Positions 16,900 through 24,181 of a DNA stretch of 26,428 bases are shown here, piece after piece. Source of the stretch: Candidatus Gorgonimonas leptogorgiae (GTDB lineage Bacteria > Pseudomonadota > Gammaproteobacteria > Pseudomonadales > Endozoicomonadaceae); assembly GCA_929200515.1 (NCBI GenBank), contig CAKNAD010000007.1:1-26428 (forward strand), given 5' to 3'. Under the pieces are notes generated by a model. It was not told the DNA's origin. It searched no databases and was given only the letters and a program-made list of their open reading frames with translations. Within the stretch, counting starts at the first letter, position 1. The number at the start of each line of letters is the position of its first letter. Both the position numbers and the translations under genes were made by a program.

Positions 16900-19800
16900 T
16901 TACAAAACAGCTTTAGATTCTTTCTTATTCACTAATCTTTGCAGTGTAGTAAAATCAAAAGTAGCTAGTTTATCTCTACTAATCAGATCACTAATAAAAG
17001 CATCATATGTATAATGTGCGTATATGTTGCCCTTCTCCCTAACCATATTATTGTTAAATGGTTCTGCTCCTGTAAGATAACAAGCTTCCATATTATCAAC
17101 TTCAAAAGTTTCTAGTTGATTATACGGTGGAACATCATCACGCTGATCTAATTTAACAAGTACATTGTTTAACTCATGTGCTTCGCATATTTCATCTGAA
17201 AAAGGTTTTTGGTGGTTATTTTCAATATATTTAACTAACTCAGAAAATACATAATGTTCGGTTGGACTATCTTTAAATGCAACCATTTCAGCAGTCTTTT
17301 GTCCTGATATTATACATGGATAAATACCACTTACGTATTTAGTTAATAACCTTTCATATCTTGGCGTATTATCGGCTATTTCTGGACGATGAATGTTAGC
17401 TAAATCAATCTTCTGTCTGTTATGCGGACTTATACCTGTTTCTCTATATATATTTACAAATGTTGCATATGTATAAAATATAATTTCAGATGGATGGCTT
17501 GTATCTACAACCATTTTTTTATCTAGTTCGTTAGTTATAGCACAGCATTTAATTTCATTAACAGAATAAACTAATAGATTTTTATGTTCTGGTAAAGATA
17601 AAAAACGGTTAAAGCTCTGATATATATGCGACTCCTGTATAACTTTTGCTTTTCCTTCTGGTGTCATTATCTCTGTTTTAATTTTTTTGATAGCTGAATC
17701 AATAAACTCTTGGTCAACAGAAGCTTGATCGATATCACTAAAGTGTAGAGTAGCTAAGTAAATATTAAATTGTTTGCATAAAACTCTACGAATTTTGATA
17801 GCTTCTTGAACTTCATCGATAAACCCTACTGTCGATTTAGAAGTAATATACTTTATAATTGTCTTATCTATGGTTTCCCATATTTTTGTAGTAATAGCTA
17901 GCTCTTCTATTAGTGCTATATTTTTTGTTCTTTCTGCAGTTTGAATAATATAGCAAGTTTCTACTACCATAGATAAATCATCTAAACCTTTGGAAACTCT
18001 ATCCCCGCAACTATCGGTTGTAGCAACAAGAGAATTAAAAGCGTGAATTTTATTTTTAGTGTTAAGCAAAGTAATTTTATTTAATATTGTGATAACTGAG
18101 TTTGCTAAATGTTGTCTGCTATTTTCATCTTTATAATCAGCAGTTCCTGTTAAATTACTAAGAAAATTTGTTAACTGCTTAATAAGAATAGAGTGACGTT
18201 CTTTTATATTTTGTTCTTCATATTCAGTAATTCTAACAAACCCTATATCCATCCTAACAAGGCTGCCAACATCTACAGGACTGTAGTTATTTCCTGATAA
18301 GTCCTCCCAGAAATTAACAACTTCTTCTATACTTATAAAATTATGTGCTTTTTCAACTGCATTTGTAGAAAAAATAAATCTCAATCCATGGTATTTATTT
18401 TCTTCAGCTTCTTGTTTTAATCGTGAAAAATATGCTTTATTTTTACATACACCTGAATTTTCTAAATTTATTACTCTTACATTACCATCTGATTTATATC
18501 CAATTTTAAAAAAATTTTTAGGAAACTCTGTTAAACTAGAACAATTACTGAAATCGATATCGCCATTTATAAAAATACCATTTCTACCTTCAGCATCTTT
18601 TACATTACCAAATATACATCCTTCAGGAAAGCTACTAAAATTAATACAACCACTGAAATTAGCATTTCCATAAATTAACATATTTTGAGATAGTGTTTTT
18701 AGTTTTACCGCTCTTTGAGCATGAAAACTTCCATATACTGTTAAGAATGGAGGTAATTTTTCTATATTAGAGCATGATGATATATCAAATACAATTGAAC
18801 CTATCAAACTAGATGCTGTTATTTCTGATGTTGATCCTACAGATACAGAAGATCTATTTGATTTAAGCTTAAGCCCGAAACCAGTTTTAGCTACTGGTGA
18901 TGTCTCAGGTGATAACAGTTTAGATTTTCCCACGATAAGTTCTTCAGGTAACTTGTGAAGCTTAACACATGACTGCATAAAAAGTTTAGCAGATATTACA
19001 CGTTTATCCTTGAAAGAATGCTGATCTTTAGTTAATTCTTCTAAGTTATAACAACCTTTCAAACTTAAAATATCTCCTTGTAACGTCCACCCAGATGGAA
19101 AAGCAGAAATTGCTGAATCATCAAAATATATGTTCTTACCAACATTTAAAGTTTCTGTAAGGGGTTGTAACAAGGAGTAAGTATTTTTTGAATATAAAGA
19201 ACCATCGACTGAAAAATTTTCTGGAAATTGTTCTAAATTTTTACAACTATTAAATAAAACATCTCCTGTAACTTTTAAGCTACTATCATATAAATTAGTT
19301 AAACCTGAGTTTTCTGCCTTTAAATTTCCTCTAACTGTCAAGTTTTTGGGCAATTTAGTAATAGAATAGCAATTATTAATATTTAAAAGTCCGCGTACTC
19401 TAGATTGATTAGGAAGGTTCTGAAGTTGGAAACAGTTCTCAAGAATCAAGGAATCTTCTAATATCATATGACTAGGCAAATGTCTTAGTTGTGGATTATT
19501 CGATGCGTTGAAAAAGCCACCTATACTCAAACAACAAGATTCAAGGGTTGTTAAATTTTTATTCTTTGTAAGACAACAGGGCCCAGAAGTTTTAACATAC
19601 ATATCTAATTGCTTGTTTAGTATATTATGCATTTCAAAACGATTAGTATCCAAATATAAGTATTGCGGTAAGTATATTTCTTGGGTTATAGGAGTGATTT
19701 TGATTAAACCAGATACTCTATAAAGAGTATCTTCAGCTAAAGGCAATATTTTAGCAAAATTATTTTCGTTAGTTACTCTATCGCAAAACTCCTCGGCACT

Positions 19801-20049
19801 TTCAATTACTTCGGTTTGTAAATTTGGTTTTACTTTTTCAAGTGGCTTACCATTTAAAATTATTTGCGAAATCAAATCAGGAACTTTTGATAAACTCCTT
19901 TCTGCTATAGGCCTATCATTTCTTAGTAGTGGTCTGTCTTCTGGTAGGTAATTATTTAGAACATCTATATTGGTAGCACCTGTGGCACCTAAGGCTTCAA
20001 AATTAGTACTTGAAGGAATAACCTGAGGGAAATTTATACTATTTGACAT
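16900..20049 (-). CDS. LRR - NEL-type E3 ubiquitin ligase effector with three U-box-like C-terminal modules
   Basis: 1049 residues from ATG at 20049, which has AAGGA 10 bases upstream; a TTG at 20058 is in frame but badly spaced. Residues about 163-515 are leucine-rich-type repeats of about 22-25 residues (L-x-V-x-G-x-L, then C-x-x-L-x-x-L/F-P). Residues about 565-825 match the IpaH/SspH/SlrP NEL ligase domain: ATTDSCGDRV carries the catalytic CxD motif (Cys681, Asp683), compared with ESCEDRV in Shigella IpaH. NEL domains form a thioester with ubiquitin and modify host proteins. The tail has three similar segments starting near Cys836, Cys912 and Cys990, each C-x-I/L-S/T followed by M-V and an aromatic-rich helix. 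These recall U-boxes and are not part of known NEL proteins. No Sec signal is present; delivery by a host-injecting secretion system is inferred. Confidence 0.8.
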   Translation of the reverse strand: MSNSINFPQVIPSSTNFEALGATGATNIDVLNNYLPEDRPLLRNDRPIAERSLSKVPDLISQIILNGKPLEKVKPNLQTEVIESAEEFCDRVTNENNFAKILPLAEDTLYRVSGLIKITPITQEIYLPQYLYLDTNRFEMHNILNKQLDMYVKTSGPCCLTKNKNLTTLESCCLSIGGFFNASNNPQLRHLPSHMILEDSLILENCFQLQNLPNQSRVRGLLNINNCYSITKLPKNLTVRGNLKAENSGLTNLYDSSLKVTGDVLFNSCKNLEQFPENFSVDGSLYSKNTYSLLQPLTETLNVGKNIYFDDSAISAFPSGWTLQGDILSLKGCYNLEELTKDQHSFKDKRVISAKLFMQSCVKLHKLPEELIVGKSKLLSPETSPVAKTGFGLKLKSNRSSVSVGSTSEITASSLIGSIVFDISSCSNIEKLPPFLTVYGSFHAQRAVKLKTLSQNMLIYGNANFSGCINFSSFPEGCIFGNVKDAEGRNGIFINGDIDFSNCSSLTEFPKNFFKIGYKSDGNVRVINLENSGVCKNKAYFSRLKQEAEENKYHGLRFIFSTNAVEKAHNFISIEEVVNFWEDLSGNNYSPVDVGSLVRMDIGFVRITEYEEQNIKERHSILIKQLTNFLSNLTGTADYKDENSRQHLANSVITILNKITLLNTKNKIHAFNSLVATTDSCGDRVSKGLDDLSMVVETCYIIQTAERTKNIALIEELAITTKIWETIDKTIIKYITSKSTVGFIDEVQEAIKIRRVLCKQFNIYLATLHFSDIDQASVDQEFIDSAIKKIKTEIMTPEGKAKVIQESHIYQSFNRFLSLPEHKNLLVYSVNEIKCCAITNELDKKMVVDTSHPSEIIFYTYATFVNIYRETGISPHNRQKIDLANIHRPEIADNTPRYERLLTKYVSGIYPCIISGQKTAEMVAFKDSPTEHYVFSELVKYIENNHQKPFSDEICEAHELNNVLVKLDQRDDVPPYNQLETFEVDNMEACYLTGAEPFNNNMVREKGNIYAHYTYDAFISDLISRDKLATFDFTTLQRLVNKKESKAVL

Positions 20050-20971
20050 ACAACACAAATCCTTGTGAAATTAGTTACGATAAAAATGTAATATTTTAAA
20101 TAAAATTTATATAATCTTAATATACACCTGTATATACCCTGAAAGTGAATTTTTTCAGGTAAAGCGTGTATAATGTGTTTAGTGCATGAAGAGAGTTGGT
20201 ACTTAAAGTGTTGGTACTTAAAGTAATACAAAGATATAAATTAAAACGCTATACTACAAAAAAATTAACTGTTCTTCAAGTGATTTTAATTATATACACA
20301 TCACTAGCTTGTAAATTTTATATTAGTTACGATAAATTTCAATTATTATATTACCCATAAAACCTCTATTGAAACTTGTTATATATACGTATCCTTTTCT
20401 TTATACACCTTCTACTAGATTATTTTTGTAATTTATGTATACTATTGCATACACTAGCTTTTAAATGTGCTTAAATTTTATTTGTATAATACAAATCAAT
20501 TGTTAATTATCACATCAAAAGACTAGTTTTATAGAATATATTAACAAAAAGTTATATACATTTTACTCAAAAAAACATATACATGTGGCAGACAAAAGTG
20601 CTATTTTCAGAAGTGGCTATTAACAAGGAATAATTCATCGTTAAAATAACTAGATATACTAAAAATATTATTAAGTACATCTTGATCTTAACATACTTTT
20701 CCTTTAAATCACTTCTGAAATCATGAGGTTTTTAAGAAAAATAGTATATAATTATAATATTATCTTAATAGTGTAGGTTTTTTCATAAGCTGTATGTGAA
20801 AATATCAAAATAATTTTTATACATACTATATTGTGTAATTACGGATTTTGTTAGTGAATACAAATAACCACTAATCATGCAAATATTTAAGTAGTAGCTG
20901 TATAATTTAACAAATTCCGTTATGGGTATACTCATAGCTTATAGTATCCACTTTCTTGGAAGTCATTTATA
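20050..20971. other. Long non-coding region with tandem and inverted repeats
   Basis: 922 AT-rich bases between the divergent NEL ligase gene and fabA, with no credible ORF. Contents: a 14-base direct repeat, TTAGTTACGATAAA (20071-20084, 20323-20336); an inverted repeat TATACA-CC-TGTATA (20121-20134), about 72 bases before the ligase ATG; an exact 15-base tandem duplication (20195-20224); TATACACCTTCTAC (20402-20415), shared with 4224-4237; the palindrome TTTGTAT-A-ATACAAA (20481-20495); and an 11-base inverted pair (20605-20615, 20710-20720). Both divergent promoters should lie here. TATAAT at 20901-20906 is a candidate -10 for fabA, but its -35 is poor. Confidence 0.6.
20195..20224. repeat. 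Exact 15-bp tandem duplication
   Basis: GTTGGTACTTAAAGT occurs twice back to back (20195-20209 and 20210-20224), about 150 bases upstream of the NEL ligase start. It may be a replication-slippage duplication or a pair of regulator-binding half sites. Confidence 0.9.
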
Positions 20972-21505
20972 ATGAAGCACTCTGATCCTTTTGTGCAGCA
21001 AGATTTCTATGATAAAAGTGACCTTTTGAAATGTTCTAAAGGTGAGCTTTTTGGTGAAGGAAATGCCCAGCTCCCAGCTCCTAATATGCTTATGCTAGAT
21101 CGTATTACTACAATATCTAGTACAGGAGGTACATATGGTAAGGGGCAATTAATAGCTGAACTAGATATTAATCCTGAGTTATGGTTTTTTAATTGTCATT
21201 TTATTGGAGACCCTGTTATGCCAGGATGCTTAGGGTTAGATGCAATGTGGCAATTAGTTGGTTTTTATTTAGGCTGGCTAGGAAAACAAGGACGTGGTCG
21301 TGCTCTTGGCAGTGGTACTGTAAAATTTACAGGGCAGATTTTACCTACCCATAAACGAGTAACTTACCAGATCGACATAAAAAGAGTAATAACTACAAAC
21401 TTAACTTTAGGTATTGCTGATGGCTGTGTCAGTGTAGATGGTAAAAAAATATATACCGCAGAGGGACTCAGAGTTGGTTTATTCCAAAATACTGACTCCT
21501 TTTGA
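20972..21505 (+). CDS. fabA: 3-hydroxydecanoyl-ACP dehydratase/isomerase
   Basis: 177 residues (E. coli 172). It dehydrates 3-hydroxydecanoyl-ACP and isomerises trans-2- to cis-3-decenoyl-ACP, the branch point to unsaturated fatty acids in the type II system. The active-site His76 (NCHFIGDPVMPGC) and Asp90 (GLDAMWQL) are 14 residues apart, as in E. coli (His71/Asp85). The N-terminal LPAPNMLMLDRI and C-terminal AEGLRVGLF motifs are standard. fabB follows 16 bases later, so the two steps of the anaerobic unsaturated pathway are co-transcribed, as in Pseudomonas. A TATAAT at 20901-20906 may be part of the promoter. Confidence 0.96.
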   Translation: MKHSDPFVQQDFYDKSDLLKCSKGELFGEGNAQLPAPNMLMLDRITTISSTGGTYGKGQLIAELDINPELWFFNCHFIGDPVMPGCLGLDAMWQLVGFYLGWLGKQGRGRALGSGTVKFTGQILPTHKRVTYQIDIKRVITTNLTLGIADGCVSVDGKKIYTAEGLRVGLFQNTDSF

Positions 21506-21521
21506 AATTTAAAGATTATTC

Positions 21522-22754
21522 ATGGTGGCACAAATGAAACGTGTTGTCGTTACCGGAATGGGGATTACATCCTGTATTGGAAATTCCCTAGCCGAGGTTA
21601 TAGAAAGTTTATTACAGGGACAATCGGGAATAAAATTCAATGAATCCTATAAAGAAATGGGATTCAGAAGTCAAATCTCCGGTTCCGTCGACCTATGCGT
21701 TGATGACTTCATAGATAGAAAATATCGCAGATTTATGGGCAGTGCTTCGTGCTATGCTTATATTTCTATGTTACAAGCTATCGAAGATGCAGGGCTAACT
21801 CATAATCTAGTATCTAATCCTAGAACTGGTCTAATAGCAGCATCTGGTGGAGCATCATCACAGAATATCGTAGAAGCAGCAGATATCATGCGCTCCAAAG
21901 GCGTAAAACGTGTAGGTCCTTACAGAGTTCCTAGAACTATGGGAAGTACAGTTTCTGCCTGCCTAGCCACTCCTTTTGAAATTCAAGGCGTTAATTACTC
22001 TATAACATCTGCTTGTGCTACTAGTGCACATTGTATAGGAAATGCTTTAGAGTTAATTCAACTTGGAAAACAAGATATAGTTTTTGCTGGTGGTGGTGAA
22101 GACGAACATTGGAGTCAAACAGGATTGTTTGACGCAATGGGAGCACTTAGCTCTAAGTATAACGACACACCAGAAACAGCTTCAAGACCTTATGACAAAG
22201 ATCGTGATGGCTTTGTTATTGCTGGCGGTGGCGGTATGCTAGTTATCGAAGAGCTTGAGCATGCACTGAAGCGAAATGCTAAGATTTATGGTGAAATTGT
22301 CGGCTATGCTGCTACATCAGATGGATACGACATGGTAGCTCCTTCTGGAGATGGCGCCATTAGATGCATAAAACAAGCAATGTCTACTGTTAATAACCCA
22401 ATTGACTATATAAACGCTCATGGAACTAGCACCCCTATTGGCGATATAGTCGAAATAAAAGCATTAAAGCAGGTATTTGGTAACAATATGCCTTTACTAA
22501 GCTCAACTAAGTCTTTATCTGGACACGCTCTTGGAGCTGCAGGCGTTCATGAAGCTATATACTGCTTGCTGATGATGCAAGGTGGTTTTGTTTCTGCTTC
22601 AGCAAATATAAATAATTTAGATGAAGGCGCTAAAGATACAAACATAATTAGAGGAAAAGCTCTCACCAACCAAAAACTGAATACTATTTTATCTAATAGT
22701 TTTGGCTTTGGCGGAACTAATGCTTGTTTAATTTTTCAAAAATATGTTAAGTAA
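21522..22754 (+). CDS. fabB: 3-oxoacyl-ACP synthase I
   Basis: 410 residues (E. coli FabB 406). It condenses malonyl-ACP with acyl-ACPs, including cis-3-decenoyl-ACP from FabA, and is needed for unsaturated fatty acids. The Cys-His-His triad and the Lys are intact: Cys165 (TSACATSAHC), His300 (NAHGTSTP), Lys330 (SSTKSLSGHALGAAG) and His335. Numbering from 21522 is offset by exactly two from E. coli (163/298/328/333). An in-frame ATG at 21534 begins MKRVVVTGMG, as in E. coli, and is an equally good start; AAAGA lies 8 bases before 21522. It is the second gene of the fabA-fabB operon. Confidence 0.96.
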   Translation: MVAQMKRVVVTGMGITSCIGNSLAEVIESLLQGQSGIKFNESYKEMGFRSQISGSVDLCVDDFIDRKYRRFMGSASCYAYISMLQAIEDAGLTHNLVSNPRTGLIAASGGASSQNIVEAADIMRSKGVKRVGPYRVPRTMGSTVSACLATPFEIQGVNYSITSACATSAHCIGNALELIQLGKQDIVFAGGGEDEHWSQTGLFDAMGALSSKYNDTPETASRPYDKDRDGFVIAGGGGMLVIEELEHALKRNAKIYGEIVGYAATSDGYDMVAPSGDGAIRCIKQAMSTVNNPIDYINAHGTSTPIGDIVEIKALKQVFGNNMPLLSSTKSLSGHALGAAGVHEAIYCLLMMQGGFVSASANINNLDEGAKDTNIIRGKALTNQKLNTILSNSFGFGGTNACLIFQKYVK

Positions 22755-22771
22755 TTTTTAGTAAACCCTTG

Positions 22772-22807
22772 TTAAAAATTATCGCATATGGTGTATTCAC
22801 CATATGC
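22772..22807 (-). terminator. Candidate terminator for the kinase-like gene
   Basis: GCATATGGTG (22784-22793) and CACCATATGC (22798-22807) form a perfect 10-bp stem with a four-base loop. On the minus strand the stem is followed by GATAATTTTTAAC, an intrinsic-terminator-like T-tract, and it lies about 200 bases beyond the minus-strand stop at 23011. On the plus strand it begins 29 bases after the fabB stop but has no T-run after it. It may stop transcription from one or both sides of this convergent junction. Confidence 0.5.
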
Positions 22808-22811
22808 ATTG

Positions 22812-22953
22812 TACAGCTTCTACTTGAAGATACGGGTTTTCAGCAAGTGATTTCTGGCTTGTTAAACAAGGTGGCTATTTTGGCTATTTATATTCATACT
22901 AAATTAAAAAGTAGTAACGCAGTTTAAAAGCTAAAAACTTATAATCACTTGCT
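22812..22953. repeat. Inverted cluster of dispersed intergenic repeat copies
   Basis: 22812-22829 is the reverse complement of 4204-4221 (18 of 18). 22929-22953 is identical to 136-160 (25 of 25). Within the cluster, AGCAAGTGATT (22842-22852) and AATCACTTGCT (22943-22953) are inverted copies about 90 bases apart. The minus-strand reading of 22835-22852 (AATCACTTGCTGAAAACC) also matches 150-167, which links both halves into one repeat family. Confidence 0.75.
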
Positions 22954-23010
22954 TAAACCTTGCTTTTCCATCTGCCAACTGTATATATTCTTAAAAGTAT
23001 TAATCAATAC

Positions 23011-23967
23011 TTATATGTTATACCCTAGATTTAAATACTTAGCCAGCCTTTCTGTCGCTATTTCTAAATATTGATTAAAAGTTTCTATCTTAAAATAGAC
23101 TTGCATTTTATTGTCAGATATACCGTAATCTATTAATTCTATATTTTTTATCTGGTCCGTATCATCTTTAAATTTAATAAAAATATTATTTGGAGATATA
23201 GAACAGCAACTACTAGGATTAACCTTCATAATAGACAACAAGTCAAATATAGCAGTACATATTTTTTCTATATTTAACTTTTTAATTTCTTTATTAGTTA
23301 CTTGCTTATAACTAGTAATATTATTAATATCATTTACAACAAAAATTAGCTTTTTATCAATTAATACTTTAGTTAATGAAACACCATTATGTTTTTCTTT
23401 AATGCTATATAAACCAAATGGGTGACAAAAATGCATTTTAGTCACCGTAAAGCTAGAATTTATTGCTTTATCTTCCCAAAATAAATAATTATAAGACTCT
23501 TTCATTCCAGCTTTTAACGAGTTTGAATATTGCTTTATATTTAATTTAAGTATCATATTAGTAGATGCATTATGCTCGTTAAGTATTTCAAATATATAGG
23601 CATGATCTCCAGTACCTATATAGGGTAATTTTAATAATACTTTTAGCATATTTCCATATTGAAACATTAGCGTTTTTTTGTAGCATCCTAATAAGTTATC
23701 AATTATTTGCTGTAAATACTTTTTAATCTCTTGCACTCTATTTGGTGAGTAAATAACTGTATCATCGATAATAACTTCAGCAAAAATATTGTTTTGTATA
23801 AGATATTCATCAAAATTATTAAACTCTGTAGAAGCGTCAATATAATTATTAACAATAATTTCATTATTTTCATTAATATCATGATAATCACTTAATAACA
23901 AACTACCAGCAAATGTTAATTTAGTTGTAATTAGAATAAATACAACTATAAGTATATTTTTTATCAT
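23011..23967 (-). CDS. Exported protein-kinase-like protein, probable pseudokinase
   Basis: 318 residues. A Sec signal peptide (MIK-start, hydrophobic 5-15, cleavage predicted after TFA near residue 20) is followed by a region with protein-kinase landmarks. These are a glycine loop GTGDHAYIF (118-126), Lys141 in MILKLN, Glu157 in a helix after it, a catalytic-loop-like CCSISPNNIFI (254-264) and IDYGIS with Asp280 at the DFG position. In active kinases the loop reads HxDxxxxN; here His is replaced by Cys254 and the catalytic Asp by Ser256, while Asn261 and Asp280 remain. This predicts weak, atypical or absent phosphotransfer. It faces the periplasm or outside by its signal. Neighbours are fabB (convergent) and the YopJ-like gene (divergent). 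Fold assignment is by motif order only. Confidence 0.55.
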   Translation of the reverse strand: MIKNILIVVFILITTKLTFAGSLLLSDYHDINENNEIIVNNYIDASTEFNNFDEYLIQNNIFAEVIIDDTVIYSPNRVQEIKKYLQQIIDNLLGCYKKTLMFQYGNMLKVLLKLPYIGTGDHAYIFEILNEHNASTNMILKLNIKQYSNSLKAGMKESYNYLFWEDKAINSSFTVTKMHFCHPFGLYSIKEKHNGVSLTKVLIDKKLIFVVNDINNITSYKQVTNKEIKKLNIEKICTAIFDLLSIMKVNPSSCCSISPNNIFIKFKDDTDQIKNIELIDYGISDNKMQVYFKIETFNQYLEIATERLAKYLNLGYNI

Positions 23968-23968
23968 T

Positions 23969-24012
23969 TATATTCTCAATAAAAAGATTACAAATAAAAA
24001 CAGATTGTAAAA
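23969..24012. repeat. Left copy of imperfect direct repeat flanking the YopJ-like gene
   Basis: About 44 bases beginning TATATTCTCAATAAAA are repeated at 26388-26428 with one gap and about four mismatches. This copy forms the 5' leader immediately upstream of the kinase-like start codon on the minus strand. Confidence 0.75.
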
Positions 24013-24075
24013 TTATTTATTTAATAATATCATACGCTAGTTAAAGTTAGCACCCCAAACCAATTTAGAATTATT

Positions 24076-24089
24076 AATACTTAAGTATT
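24076..24089. promoter_or_regulatory. 14-bp palindrome upstream of the YopJ-like gene
   Basis: AATACTTAAGTATT is a perfect palindrome, 93 bases before the YopJ-like start and 109 bases before the divergent kinase-like start. It could be an operator for a dimeric regulator shared by the two genes. In such AT-rich DNA a chance palindrome is also possible. Confidence 0.3.
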
Positions 24090-24181
24090 TTAATATAATG
24101 AATAAATGCTTATTAATTACTGCTGTGTTTCTATACAAATTATCAATATAGAACCACTACAAATACAAGGATGTAAAAATT

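Noticed and set aside
20059..20231. Possible short ORFs in the long intergenic region
   Set aside because: Tyr/Ile/Phe-rich AT-derived peptides without ribosome-binding sites or motif content.
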